Assembly: GCF_025823185.1 (NCBI RefSeq) | Contig: NZ_JACKVK010000011.1 | Location: 310,615 to 374,614 of the forward strand | Origin: Mycobacterium yunnanensis | GTDB lineage: Bacteria; Actinomycetota; Actinomycetes; Mycobacteriales; Mycobacteriaceae | DNA: 64,000 nucleotides | Reading direction: 5' to 3' | In this document: positions 1 to 8,269 of the stretch, in pieces | How positions within the stretch are numbered: position 1 is the stretch's first letter | Layout: the number at the start of each line of letters is the position of its first letter | The notes under the pieces: model-generated | The model's input: only the letters and a program-made list of their open reading frames with translations | Told to the model about the DNA's origin: nothing | The model's database searches: none | Program-made: the position numbers and the translations under genes

Positions 1-443
1 TGACCGAACCCGGCGCCCGACTCCCCCGCTTCCACCTGGCCGTGCCCGTCGACGACCTCGACGCGGCCCGCCACTTCTATGGCACGGTGCTCGAATTGCA
101 ACAGGGCCGCAGCGCGGAGTCGTGGGTCGACTGGAACCTGCACGGCCACCAGTTCGTCACCCACCTGGCTCCCGGTGGACCGACCCGGGCGCACAATCCC
201 GTCGACGGTCACGACGTGCCGGTCCCCCACTTCGGGCTGCTGCTCACCGTCGACGAGTTCCACCGTCTCGCCGACCGACTGAGGGCCCACGACGTGGAGT
301 TCGTCATCGAACCGTATCTGCGCTTCGAAGGTCTTCCCGGCGAGCAGTGGACGATGTTCATATTCGACCCGTCGGGAAATGCGTTGGAGTTCAAGGCTTT
401 TGCCGATGATTCCCAGGTATTCGCAACGAAGGAGAACCACTGA
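1..443 (+). CDS. VOC/glyoxalase-fold protein, first base of start codon outside window
   Basis: A small single-domain protein of the vicinal-oxygen-chelate (glyoxalase/dioxygenase) superfamily. The reading frame is open from base 3, and bases 1-2 (tg) fit a start codon whose first base lies just left of the window, giving a start like MTEPGARLPRFHLAVPV. An internal GTG at 42 is also in frame but would remove the first beta strand. Family marks are the opening HLAVPVDDLDAARHFY and the closing FIFDPSGNALEFKAF, where the Glu is a usual metal ligand. Substrate unknown. The stop overlaps the ATG of the next gene (tgATG), so the two are probably translated together. Confidence 0.8.
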   Translation, partial: TEPGARLPRFHLAVPVDDLDAARHFYGTVLELQQGRSAESWVDWNLHGHQFVTHLAPGGPTRAHNPVDGHDVPVPHFGLLLTVDEFHRLADRLRAHDVEFVIEPYLRFEGLPGEQWTMFIFDPSGNALEFKAFADDSQVFATKENH

Positions 444-1099
444 TGCGCGTCGTCATCGCCGGCGGACACGGCAAGATCGCCCTGATCCTGGAGAAGCTGC
501 TCACCGAGCGCGGCGACTCGGCGGTCGGGCTGATCCGCAACCCCGAGCACGCGGGCGACCTGGAGGCCGTGGGCGCCGAACCCGTCGTCGTCGACCTGGA
601 GAACGCCACGGCCGACGAGGTGGCGGCCCACCTGCGCGGCGCAGACGCGGTGGTCTTCGCCGCGGGCGCCGGTCCCGGCAGCGGGATCGAACGCAAGACG
701 ACGGTCGACCGCGACGCCGCGATCCTGCTGGCCGACGCCGCGGAGCGCGCCGGGGTCGACCGCTACCTGATGATCTCGGCGATGGGCGCCGACGAACCCG
801 CCTCCGGCGACGACGAGGTGTTCACCGCGTATCTGGCCGCGAAGTCGGCAGCCGACGCCGCCGTCCGCGAACGGTCGGCCCTCAACACCACCATCGTGCG
901 GCCCGGCGGCCTCACCGACGACCCCGCCACCGGCCGCGTGCGCGTCGCGGAGTCCACCGGCCGCGGCACCATCCCCCGGGCCGACGTCGCGGGCATGCTG
1001 CTGGCGCTGCTGGACGCCCCCGCCACCGGTGACGTGACGTTCGAGCTGATCTCCGGTGACGCCACCGTCGCCGAGGCCGTCGCAGTTCTGACGCCCTAG
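443..1099 (+). CDS. NAD(P)-binding atypical short-chain dehydrogenase (NmrA/YwnB-like)
   Basis: 218 residues with a Rossmann fold. The N-terminal VVIAGGHGKIA is the dinucleotide-binding glycine-rich turn, followed by an acidic/basic second strand and LRGADAVVFAAGAGPG. There is no YxxxK catalytic pair, as expected for the atypical SDR group that acts as an NAD(P)-dependent epimerase/reductase or as a redox sensor. The ATG overlaps the stop of the preceding VOC gene by one base. Substrate cannot be told from the sequence. It converges on yebC, with a short tandem repeat in between. Confidence 0.8.
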   Translation: MRVVIAGGHGKIALILEKLLTERGDSAVGLIRNPEHAGDLEAVGAEPVVVDLENATADEVAAHLRGADAVVFAAGAGPGSGIERKTTVDRDAAILLADAAERAGVDRYLMISAMGADEPASGDDEVFTAYLAAKSAADAAVRERSALNTTIVRPGGLTDDPATGRVRVAESTGRGTIPRADVAGMLLALLDAPATGDVTFELISGDATVAEAVAVLTP

Positions 1100-1133
1100 C
1101 GGTTCTGACTCCTTAGCGGTTCTGACGCCCTAG
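1081..1133. repeat. 17-bp tandem repeat, three imperfect copies, over the end of the SDR gene
   Basis: The end of the SDR gene, including its TAG, is followed by two further near-copies of the unit CGGTTCTGACGCCCTAG (copies at about 1083-1099, 1100-1116 and 1117-1133), so the stop context occurs three times before yebC ends at 1137. This looks like slippage duplication. No function is inferred. Confidence 0.75.
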
Positions 1134-1136
1134 CGG

Positions 1137-1892
1137 TCAGTCCTCGTCGAGCTGGGCGGCAACCTCGTCGGAGATCTCGACGTTGGTCCACACGTCCTGC
1201 ACGTCGTCGCTGTCCTCGAGGGCGTCGACGAGCTTGAACACCTTGCGGGCACCCTCGACGTCGACGGGCACCGACACCGACGGCTGGAAGCTGGCGTCGG
1301 CAGAGTCGTACTCGATGCCCGCGTCCTGCAAGGCCGTGCGGACGGCCACCAGGTCGGTCGGCTCGGACACGATCTCGAAGCTGTCGCCGCGGTCGACGAC
1401 GTCCTCGGCACCGGCCTCGAGGACCGCGGTCAGGACGTCGTCCTCGGTCAAGCCGTTCTTCTCCAGCGTCACCACGCCCTTGCGGGTGAACAGGTAGGAG
1501 ACCGAGCCCGGGTCGGCCATGTTGCCGCCGTTGCGGGTCATCGCGATGCGCACCTCGCTGGCGGCGCGGTTCTTGTTGTCGGTGAGGCACTCGATGAGCA
1601 CCGCGACGCCGTTGGGCCCGTAGCCCTCGTAGGTGATCGGCTGCCAGTCGGCGCCGCCCGCCTCTTCGCCGCCGCCGCGCTTGCGGGCCCGCTCGATGTT
1701 GTCGTTGGGGACCGAGGTCTTCTTCGCCTTCTGGATGGCGTCGTACAACGTCGGGTTGCCCGCCGGGTCACCGCCACCGGTCCGAGCCGCCACTTCGATG
1801 TTCTTGATCAGCCGGGCAAACTCCTTGCCGCGGCGCGCATCCTTGACAGCCTTCTGGTGCTTGGTGGTGGCCCACTTGGAATGGCCGCTCAT
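1137..1892 (-). CDS. YebC/PmpR family protein
   Basis: 251 residues, full length for the YebC/TACO1 family. The N-terminal MSGHSKWATTKHQKAVKDA and the following RGKEFARLIKNIEVAAR are the family signature, and TYEGYGPNGVAVLIE lies in the second domain. Members have been described as DNA-binding transcriptional regulators and, more recently, as factors that help ribosomes translate proline-rich stretches. This is the counterpart of M. tuberculosis Rv2603c and lies next to the PIM operon as it does there. A hairpin separates it from pdxT, so it probably has its own promoter in 1893-1955. Confidence 0.93.
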   Translation of the reverse strand: MSGHSKWATTKHQKAVKDARRGKEFARLIKNIEVAARTGGGDPAGNPTLYDAIQKAKKTSVPNDNIERARKRGGGEEAGGADWQPITYEGYGPNGVAVLIECLTDNKNRAASEVRIAMTRNGGNMADPGSVSYLFTRKGVVTLEKNGLTEDDVLTAVLEAGAEDVVDRGDSFEIVSEPTDLVAVRTALQDAGIEYDSADASFQPSVSVPVDVEGARKVFKLVDALEDSDDVQDVWTNVEISDEVAAQLDED

Positions 1893-1955
1893 GCAGGTAC
1901 TACTCGCTTTCGTTCACTCTCTAGCCCTGTTGGTCGAGTCTACGTCCTGGCGATT

Positions 1956-1996
1956 CGTGCACCCGCACCCGCGGTCAGCGCGGGTGCGGGTGCACG
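1956..1996 (-). terminator. Perfect 18-bp-stem hairpin after pdxT
   Basis: Bases 1956-1973 are the exact reverse complement of 1979-1996, with a 5-base loop (GTCAG). The stem is almost entirely G/C and starts six bases beyond the pdxT stop codon. There is no T-run, which is common for mycobacterial terminators. It probably ends the thrS-to-pdxT transcript and insulates yebC. Confidence 0.75.
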
Positions 1997-2001
1997 GATC
2001 G

Positions 2002-2583
2002 CTACAGGGAGTCGACGAACAGCCGGTGCACGCGACGGTCGCCGGTCATCTCGGGATGGAACGCCGTGGCCAACGTGCGGCCCTGACGCACCGCGACGGG
2101 ATGCCCGCCGGCCCGCGCCAGCACCTCTACCTTGGGACCGACCCGCTCGACCCACGGCGCCCTGATGAACACCGCGTGCACCGAACCGTCGAGGCCGTCG
2201 AATGCGACGTCCTCCTCGAAGGAGTCGACCTGCCTGCCAAAGGCGTTGCGCCGCACCGTCATGTCGATACCCGCCAACGGCAACGCCTCGCGCCCGGGCA
2301 CCCCGGCGTCGGCGATCTCGCTGGCCAGCAGAATCATTCCGGCACACGAGCCGTAGGCGGGCATGCCGTCGGCCAGCCGGGCCCGCAGCGGTTCGAGCAG
2401 CTCGAATTCGCGCAGCAGCTTGCTCATCGCGGTCGATTCCCCACCGGGGATGACCAGGGCGTCGACGGAGTCCAACTCGTGACGGCGGCGCACCGTGACG
2501 GCCTCGGCGCCGGCCTCGGTCAACGCGGCCAGGTGCTCTCTGGTGTCGCCCTGCAACGCGAGCACACCGACGCGGACCGTCAC
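2002..2583 (-). CDS. pdxT: Pyridoxal 5'-phosphate synthase glutaminase subunit PdxT
   Basis: 193 residues. The class I glutamine amidotransferase partner of PdxS: it hydrolyses glutamine and channels ammonia to PdxS for de novo PLP synthesis. Visible marks are the opening VGVLALQGDTREH, the oxyanion region VIPGGESTAM, the nucleophile elbow YGSCAGMILL with the catalytic Cys, and the catalytic His/Glu in FHPEMTGD. The GTG start at 2583 was chosen because it begins exactly at the family N-terminus and overlaps the tesB stop (GTGA); the frame is open further upstream but that is the shadow of tesB. Equivalent of Rv2604c. Confidence 0.95.
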   Translation of the reverse strand: MTVRVGVLALQGDTREHLAALTEAGAEAVTVRRRHELDSVDALVIPGGESTAMSKLLREFELLEPLRARLADGMPAYGSCAGMILLASEIADAGVPGREALPLAGIDMTVRRNAFGRQVDSFEEDVAFDGLDGSVHAVFIRAPWVERVGPKVEVLARAGGHPVAVRQGRTLATAFHPEMTGDRRVHRLFVDSL

Positions 2584-3428
2584 TGGCCGGACGGGGTGAC
2601 GTCGCGGACGTAGCGGGTCAGCCCCTCCTGCATCACCGAGGCGACCATCTCGCCGTACCGGTTGTACAGCTTGCCCTCGGTCAGGGAGCGGCCGCCGCAG
2701 GCCGACGGCGAGGACTGGTCGTACAGCAGCCATTCGTCGGCGCGGAAGGGCCGCATGAACCACATCGCGTGGTCGAGTGAGGCCACCATCAGGTGCTTGC
2801 GCGCCTCGACGTGGTTGACCTGCGCGGAGCCGAGCAGGGTCAGGTCGCTCAGGTAGGCCAGGGCGCAGATGTGCAGCACCGGGTCGTCGGACATCGGGTC
2901 GCGGTGCCGGAACCACACCTGCTGCTGGGACGCCTTGCCCGGTAGCAGCGTCATCTGGTCCCGCGGCACGATCCGGACGTCCCACTCGTCGAATTGCCGG
3001 AAGCTGGCGTCGTCGAACACCTTGCTCGCCGACTTGAAGTCGGGGATGTCGTCCGGCGGCGGCGCCGTCGGCATGACGTCCTGGTGCTCGATGCCGCTCT
3101 GGTCGGTCTGAAACGACGCCGACATCGAGAAGATCGTCTCACCGTGCTGGATCGCCGAGACCCGGCGCGTGCAGAACGAGCCGCCGTCGCGAACGCGTTC
3201 GACGCTGTAGACCGTGGGCGACCGTGCGTCCCCGCCCCGCAGGAAGTACCCGTGCAGCGAATGCACCTGGTACTTCGGGTCGACGGTGCGGACCGCCGAC
3301 ACCAGGGACTGCCCTGCGACGTGGCCACCGAAGGTGCGCTGCAGGAAACCGGACTCGGGGCTGAACACGCCGCCGCGGTAGATGTTGACCTCGATCTGTT
3401 CCAGGTCGAGGATCTCTTCGATCGCCAC
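2580..3428 (-). CDS. tesB: Acyl-CoA thioesterase II (TesB family)
   Basis: 282 residues, normal for TesB double-hotdog thioesterases, which hydrolyse medium- and long-chain acyl-CoA to free fatty acid and CoA. The first hotdog shows FGGHVAGQSLVSAVRTV followed by VHSLHGYFLRGGD; the second shows VASLDHAMWFMRPF and DEWLLYDQSSPSACGGRSL, with the Asp and Gln/Ser positions used in catalysis. It sits between pdxS and pdxT as Rv2605c does in M. tuberculosis. The stop overlaps the pdxT GTG, and the start is 9 bases after the pdxS stop. Confidence 0.93.
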   Translation of the reverse strand: MAIEEILDLEQIEVNIYRGGVFSPESGFLQRTFGGHVAGQSLVSAVRTVDPKYQVHSLHGYFLRGGDARSPTVYSVERVRDGGSFCTRRVSAIQHGETIFSMSASFQTDQSGIEHQDVMPTAPPPDDIPDFKSASKVFDDASFRQFDEWDVRIVPRDQMTLLPGKASQQQVWFRHRDPMSDDPVLHICALAYLSDLTLLGSAQVNHVEARKHLMVASLDHAMWFMRPFRADEWLLYDQSSPSACGGRSLTEGKLYNRYGEMVASVMQEGLTRYVRDVTPSGQ

Positions 3429-3436
3429 GGGCGGGT

Positions 3437-4336
3437 TTACCAGCCGCGCTCGGCGAGCCGGTGCGGCTGCGCGATGTCCTCCACGTTGATGCCGACCATG
3501 GCCTCGCCAAGCCCGCGCGACACCTTGGCCAGCACGTCCGGGTCGTCGTAGAAGGTGGTGGCCTTCACGATCGCCGCACCGCGCTCCTCGGGGTTGCCCG
3601 ACTTGAAGATGCCCGATCCGACGAACACGCCCTCGGCGCCGAGCTGCATCATCATCGCCGCATCCGCAGGCGTGGCGATGCCACCGGCGGTGAACAGCGT
3701 CACCGGCAGCTTGCCGGCCCGCGCCACCTCGACGACGAGGTCGTAGGGGGCCTGCAATTCCTTTGCCGCGACGAACAACTCGTCTTCGGACAACGACGTC
3801 AACCGGCGGATCTCGCCGCCGATCTTGCGCATGTGGGTGGTCGCGTTGGACACGTCGCCGGTGCCCGCCTCACCCTTGGAGCGAATCATCGCCGCACCCT
3901 CGCTGATGCGCCGCAGGGCCTCGCCGAGGTTGGTCGCCCCGCACACGAACGGCACGGTGAACTTCCACTTGTCGATGTGGTTGGCGTAGTCGGCAGGCGT
4001 CAGGACCTCGGACTCGTCGACGTAGTCCACGCCGAGACTCTGCAGGATCTGGGCCTCGACGAAGTGGCCGATGCGGGCCTTGGCCATGACCGGAATGGTC
4101 ACCGCCTCGATGATGCCTTCGATCATGTCGGGGTCGCTCATCCGCGACACCCCGCCCTGGGCGCGAATGTCGGCAGGCACCCGCTCGAGGGCCATGACCG
4201 CGACGGCGCCGGCGCCTTCGGCGATGCGCGCCTGCTCCGGCGTCACCACGTCCATGATCACGCCGCCCTTGAGCATCTCGGCCATGCCGCGCTTGACCCG
4301 GGCGGTGCCGGTCACGGGCGTATCGAGGGAATCCAC
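3437..4336 (-). CDS. pdxS: Pyridoxal 5'-phosphate synthase lyase subunit PdxS
   Basis: 299 residues when started at GTG 4336, equal to the M. tuberculosis protein. That codon has a strong GGAGGAG seven bases upstream; the longer reading frame to 4384 adds 16 residues unlike the family. PdxS condenses ribulose/ribose 5-phosphate, glyceraldehyde 3-phosphate and ammonia from PdxT into PLP. The TIM-barrel signatures KRGMAEMLKGGVIMDVV, ALERVPADIRAQGG, MAKARIGH and FTAGGIATPADAAMMMQLG are all present, with the conserved active-site lysines. Vitamin B6 synthesis is thus complete with pdxT. Confidence 0.97.
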   Translation of the reverse strand: MDSLDTPVTGTARVKRGMAEMLKGGVIMDVVTPEQARIAEGAGAVAVMALERVPADIRAQGGVSRMSDPDMIEGIIEAVTIPVMAKARIGHFVEAQILQSLGVDYVDESEVLTPADYANHIDKWKFTVPFVCGATNLGEALRRISEGAAMIRSKGEAGTGDVSNATTHMRKIGGEIRRLTSLSEDELFVAAKELQAPYDLVVEVARAGKLPVTLFTAGGIATPADAAMMMQLGAEGVFVGSGIFKSGNPEERGAAIVKATTFYDDPDVLAKVSRGLGEAMVGINVEDIAQPHRLAERGW

Positions 4337-4414
4337 GTCAATCTCCTCCACATCAGTACTGAAACAGTCTAGGGGCCGGGCCAAATCCGTTCGATCCGCA
4401 CATGGCTTCGGCGA

Positions 4415-5443
4415 TCATCTGATCGATTGCAGCTGCCGCGCCGGACCGGTGGACCCTGCCGCGGCCATCGCGGTCGCCTCGGGTAGCAACTCCGCGAGCT
4501 GCAACGGATACACGGTTTCTCCCCCCTCGACCAACTCCGCGATCGTGGCCTCGTCACACCAGCGGTGTCCGTGGATGGTGCGCGTCTCCAGGGGGGTGAA
4601 CCCCGTCGTCGACGGTTCGAACCTCTGCGTGCGGTAGACGAAGAACATCTCCTCGCTGCGGATCACCGACCCGTTGAAGTCGAAGACCGCGTCACGCTGC
4701 CACACCGGTCCGATCAGATCGGCCTTGCTGACTCGAAGGCCGGTCTCCTCGGCGAGTTCGCGCACGGCAGCGTCGGCGAGCTCCTCACCGGGTTCCACCG
4801 CCCCGCCCACCGTGAACCACCATCGCGGCGCCGACTCGGCGGCCGGATCCGAACCACAGAACAACAGGACGTAACCCAGTTCGTCGAGCAACACGATCCG
4901 TGCCGAGGTGCGCTTGTAGACCTGCTGGGAGAAGGAGCGTTGGGCGGCGCGTTCGGCGATCTCGAAATAGCTTGGCATGGGCGCGGTTCCGCCAAGGCGC
5001 AGCCACCGCACCAGCGGCCGCTCGCGCAGCGCGAGCGTGTCGCGCACGGCGTCGTTGTGGAAACGTCGCCCCAGCAGCACGCGGGCCTCGGCGTCGGCCA
5101 TCTCCGCGACCAGGGCCACGGGCAGCGACGTCGGGTCGACCGCGGCCAGCGCATTGGACAGCTCGTTCTCGGCGGCTTCCCTGGCGTGCCGCGGCGCCCG
5201 CTCGGCGGCGTCGGCCAGCCCCGCCAGCCGTCGCCCGGCTGCTGAGTTGCCGTAGGCGTCGGTCGCCACGGCACGAGCGACGACGGCGCGGCGGGCCAGG
5301 ATGCCGTCGAGCGCCTGCCAGGACAGGTCGTAGCGCACGTGGAGGCGGTCGAGTCGGTGAGCGGTCTGAAACGCCCAGATGCCGCCGATCAGCAGCAGCG
5401 CCGCGATCAGGACGAGCGCGACGACGACGAGCCAGGTGATCAC
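4415..5443 (-). CDS. Membrane-anchored NUDIX hydrolase
   Basis: 342 residues. Residues 1-26 form one hydrophobic helix (ITWLVVVALVLIAALLLIGG), followed by about 145 helical residues of unknown role and a C-terminal NUDIX domain. The NUDIX box is intact: GGAVEPGEELADAAVRELAE then ETGLR, with the RExxEE metal-binding residues. NUDIX enzymes cleave X-linked nucleoside diphosphates; the substrate here is unknown. It corresponds to Rv2609c and overlaps the following pimA by four bases (its ATG at 5443, the pimA stop at 5440), which ties it to PIM synthesis. Membrane anchoring beside PgsA, PatA and PimA suggests it acts at the inner membrane. Confidence 0.88.
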   Translation of the reverse strand: MITWLVVVALVLIAALLLIGGIWAFQTAHRLDRLHVRYDLSWQALDGILARRAVVARAVATDAYGNSAAGRRLAGLADAAERAPRHAREAAENELSNALAAVDPTSLPVALVAEMADAEARVLLGRRFHNDAVRDTLALRERPLVRWLRLGGTAPMPSYFEIAERAAQRSFSQQVYKRTSARIVLLDELGYVLLFCGSDPAAESAPRWWFTVGGAVEPGEELADAAVRELAEETGLRVSKADLIGPVWQRDAVFDFNGSVIRSEEMFFVYRTQRFEPSTTGFTPLETRTIHGHRWCDEATIAELVEGGETVYPLQLAELLPEATAMAAAGSTGPARQLQSIR

Positions 5444-6642
5444 GCCATGTCTCCTGCGGCGTCGAGTTCGCCGGCCCGCGCCTTGGTGGCGCGGCTGCCC
5501 CTGCCGCCGTTGCCGGTGGTCCCCTCGACGCGGACCTTGACCCCGGCCCCCGAGACCGTCTCGTAGACCCGCAGGATCTCCTGCGCCACCACCGACCAGT
5601 CGTAGCGGCGCACGGCCTCGGTGGCGGTCTCGACGTACCGCCGTCGTGCGGCGTCGTCGCCAAGCACCTCGATCAGCGCCGCGACCAGTGCCGCCGGGTC
5701 CTCGACGGGCACCAGACGACCCGCGGCGCCGTCGCAGAGCACGCGCCGGAACGCGTCGAGGTCACTGGCGACGACGGCGGTGCCTGCCGCCATCGCCTCG
5801 ACGAGCACGATGCCGAAACTTTCACCGCCGGTGTTGGGCGCGCAGTACACGTCGGCGCTGCGCATCGCCGAGGCCTTGCCCTCGTCGTCGACCAACCCCA
5901 GGAAACGCAGGTGCCCGGCGAGCGCGCCGGCGTCGTCGGCCAGTTCCTCCTCGTCACCACGCCCGACGACGAGGATCTCCACGTCGGGGAACGACTCGAC
6001 CAGGGCGGGCAGGGCGGCGAGCAGGACGGCCATGCCCTTGCGCGGTTCGTCGAAGCGACCGAGGAACAACACCGACCGCCCGGGCCGGGGGTAGCCGTCC
6101 AGCAGCGGGGCCGATGCGAAGGACTCGACGTCGACGCCGTTGGGAATCTCGACCGCGTCGGAGCCGAGCGCCTCCATCTGCCAGCGCCTGGCGAGGTCGG
6201 ACACCGCGATGCGGCCGACGATCTTCTCGTGCCAGGGCCGCAGAATTCCCTGAAACACGCTGAGCGTCAACGACTTCGTGGTCGAGGTGTGAAACGTCGC
6301 GACGATCGGCCCCTCGGCGATCATCAGCGCCAGCATCGACAGGCTCGGCGCGTTGGGCTCGTGGATGTGCAGCACGTCGAAGTCACCGTCGACGAGCCAC
6401 CGCTTCACCTTCCGGTGGGTGGCGGGGCCGAACCGCAGCCGCGCGACGGAGCCGTTGTACGGGATGGGAATGGCCTTGCCGCCGGAGACGACGTAGTCCG
6501 GCAGGTCGGCTTCCGGGGAGGACGGCGCCAGAACGCTCACGTGGTGTCCGTAACCCCGCATCACCTCGGCGAGTTGCAGCACGTGAGCCTGAACGCCACC
6601 CGGCACGTCGAAGGAGTACGGGCACACCATCCCGATGCGCAT
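5440..6642 (-). CDS. pimA: Phosphatidylinositol alpha-mannosyltransferase PimA
   Basis: 400 residues. A GT4 glycosyltransferase that moves mannose from GDP-mannose to the 2-position of myo-inositol in phosphatidylinositol, the first and essential step of PIM, LM and LAM synthesis at the inner face of the membrane. The start MRIGMVCPYSFDVPGGVQAH is typical; GNGVDVESF-type (here PNGVDVESF), VLFLGRFDEPRKG and the nucleotide-sugar EX7E region NTGGESFGIVLVEAMAAG are visible. ATG 6642 overlaps the patA stop by one base (TGATG); an upstream open frame is the patA shadow. Equivalent of Rv2610c. Confidence 0.96.
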   Translation of the reverse strand: MRIGMVCPYSFDVPGGVQAHVLQLAEVMRGYGHHVSVLAPSSPEADLPDYVVSGGKAIPIPYNGSVARLRFGPATHRKVKRWLVDGDFDVLHIHEPNAPSLSMLALMIAEGPIVATFHTSTTKSLTLSVFQGILRPWHEKIVGRIAVSDLARRWQMEALGSDAVEIPNGVDVESFASAPLLDGYPRPGRSVLFLGRFDEPRKGMAVLLAALPALVESFPDVEILVVGRGDEEELADDAGALAGHLRFLGLVDDEGKASAMRSADVYCAPNTGGESFGIVLVEAMAAGTAVVASDLDAFRRVLCDGAAGRLVPVEDPAALVAALIEVLGDDAARRRYVETATEAVRRYDWSVVAQEILRVYETVSGAGVKVRVEGTTGNGGRGSRATKARAGELDAAGDMA

Positions 6643-7595
6643 CAGGTGGTCCCGGTCAGCCGCGCGCGACGCTCCTGCGACAGGTCGGCGATCCACTGCG
6701 GCTGCAGCATGTGCCAGTCGGCGGGGTGGGCGGCGATGTTGGCGCCGAAGTGGTCGGCCAGCGCCTGCGTGACGGCCTCGACGTCCCCGGAGGACGTGTC
6801 CAGCGGGGCGCCGATCTGGGTGGCGGCGACGTCTCCGTCGTAGAAGGAGTGCACCGGCAGCAGCGCGGCACCGGTCGCCATGGCCAGCTTGGCTGGCCCG
6901 GCGGGCAGCATCGTCGGCTCTCCGAAGAGGTCGACGAGCACTCCGGCCTTGGTCAGGTCGCGGTCGGACATCAGACACACCAGCCCGTTGCCGCGCAGGC
7001 GCTCGGCGAGGACGTCGAACGGCGGGCGTGAACCGCCGGTCAGCGGCAGGACTTCGAAGCCGAGGCTCTCGCGGTAGTCGAGGAAGCGCTTGTACAGTGA
7101 CTCGGGCTTGAGGCGTTCGGCGACGGTGGTGAACCGACCGTAGGTGTTGGTCAGCCACACCCCGGCGAGGTCCCAGTTGCCACTGTGCGGCAGCGCCAGT
7201 ACGGCGCCGCGGCCGGCCTCGAGCGCCGCCGCGACGTGCTCGCCACCGGTGGTCGCGGCGTCGAGTTCCCTGGCCAGCACCCGGTGATCCATCGACGGCA
7301 GCCGGAACGCCTCGCGCCAGTACCGCGCGTAAGACGACAGGGACGCCCGGATCAGATCGCCCGGCACGTCGGCGGGCGCGACGCCGAGCACCCTGGCGAG
7401 GTTCTTGCGCAGCTGATCGGGGCCGCCACCGCGTGCGGCGTACAGCGCACCGGCGTCGAAGGCGTTGCGCGCGGCGAACTCCGGCAGTGCCCGCACCAGC
7501 CGCCATCCGGTGGCGTAACCGACGTCGGACAATCGGCCCCCGAGCGGTACCCGAAACCCGCGCACTCTCGGCAGCCCCGCCGACGGGGTGCTCAC
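6642..7595 (-). CDS. patA: PIM acyltransferase PatA
   Basis: 317 residues. A membrane-associated acyltransferase of the LpxL/HtrB (LABLAT) superfamily that moves palmitate from palmitoyl-CoA to the 6-position of the mannose set by PimA. The catalytic His/Glu-type motif appears as LALPHSGNWDLAG, and VCLMSDRDLTKAG and FGEPTMLPAGPAKLA match later conserved blocks. GTG 7595 starts MSTPSAGLPRVRGFR and overlaps the pgsA stop (GTGA). Equivalent of Rv2611c by position and sequence. Confidence 0.93.
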   Translation of the reverse strand: MSTPSAGLPRVRGFRVPLGGRLSDVGYATGWRLVRALPEFAARNAFDAGALYAARGGGPDQLRKNLARVLGVAPADVPGDLIRASLSSYARYWREAFRLPSMDHRVLARELDAATTGGEHVAAALEAGRGAVLALPHSGNWDLAGVWLTNTYGRFTTVAERLKPESLYKRFLDYRESLGFEVLPLTGGSRPPFDVLAERLRGNGLVCLMSDRDLTKAGVLVDLFGEPTMLPAGPAKLAMATGAALLPVHSFYDGDVAATQIGAPLDTSSGDVEAVTQALADHFGANIAAHPADWHMLQPQWIADLSQERRARLTGTT

Positions 7596-8269
7596 GGCTC
7601 GCTCGCCTCCTCGGCCGTGCCGTTGGGCGGCGGGCTCGTCGGGACGGGCTCGGACGCACCGGGCGACACGCGCACGGAGTGCAGCCGCTGACCCAGGGTG
7701 ACCAGACTGGCGACGGCCAGGGCCCACATGGAGACGGGCAGCAACCACGGCACGTGCAAGAACGACACCCCGGACAGCCCGGCGCCGGCCAGCACGATGA
7801 TGAGCCGCTCGGGGCGTTCGATGAAGCCGCCGTCGCCCTTGAGGCCGTTGGCCTCGGCCCTGGCCTTGACATAGGAGATCACCTGAGAGGTGACCAGCGA
7901 GATCATCGTCGCCACGGTCAACGACGCACTGTGAATCCCAAAGGTGGCCCACCACAACAGACCACAGAAGATCGCGCCGTCGGCGACGCGGTCACACGTC
8001 GCGTCCAGGACACCGCCGAACGGCGTGCTGAACCCCCGTTCGCGCGCCATCGCGCCGTCGAGCATGTCGGCAAGGACGAAGACGAACACCGCGAAGGCGC
8101 CCCACCACAGCTGTCCGATGGGAAACAGCGCCAGCGCGGAGACGACGGTCCCCGCCGTCCCGATGACGGTGATGCCGTCGGGCGTCAGCCCCATGCGCAG
8201 CGAGGCCTTGGCCACCGGGCGGCTCAGCTTCGCGTACGCCGCCCTGGTCAGCAGGTAGAAGTCGCTCAC
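7592..8269 (-). CDS. pgsA: Phosphatidylinositol phosphate synthase (CDP-alcohol phosphotransferase) PgsA
   Basis: 225 residues, multi-spanning membrane enzyme that joins CDP-diacylglycerol to inositol phosphate and so supplies the lipid on which PimA acts. The complete CDP-alcohol motif DGx2ARx8Gx3Dx3D is readable as DGAMAR, eight residues, then GGVLDATCD. GTG 8269 overlaps the HIT-gene stop (GTGA), and the stop overlaps patA, so HIT, pgsA, patA and pimA are translationally chained. The C-terminal tail is Pro/Ser-rich and probably cytoplasmic. Equivalent of Rv2612c (pgsA1). Confidence 0.95.
   Translation of the reverse strand: MSDFYLLTRAAYAKLSRPVAKASLRMGLTPDGITVIGTAGTVVSALALFPIGQLWWGAFAVFVFVLADMLDGAMARERGFSTPFGGVLDATCDRVADGAIFCGLLWWATFGIHSASLTVATMISLVTSQVISYVKARAEANGLKGDGGFIERPERLIIVLAGAGLSGVSFLHVPWLLPVSMWALAVASLVTLGQRLHSVRVSPGASEPVPTSPPPNGTAEEASEP

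Noticed and set aside
5440..7872. Single 810-residue protein spanning pimA and patA
   Set aside because: The upstream part is an out-of-frame shadow of patA; the PimA N-terminus MRIGMVCPYS marks the true start at 6642.
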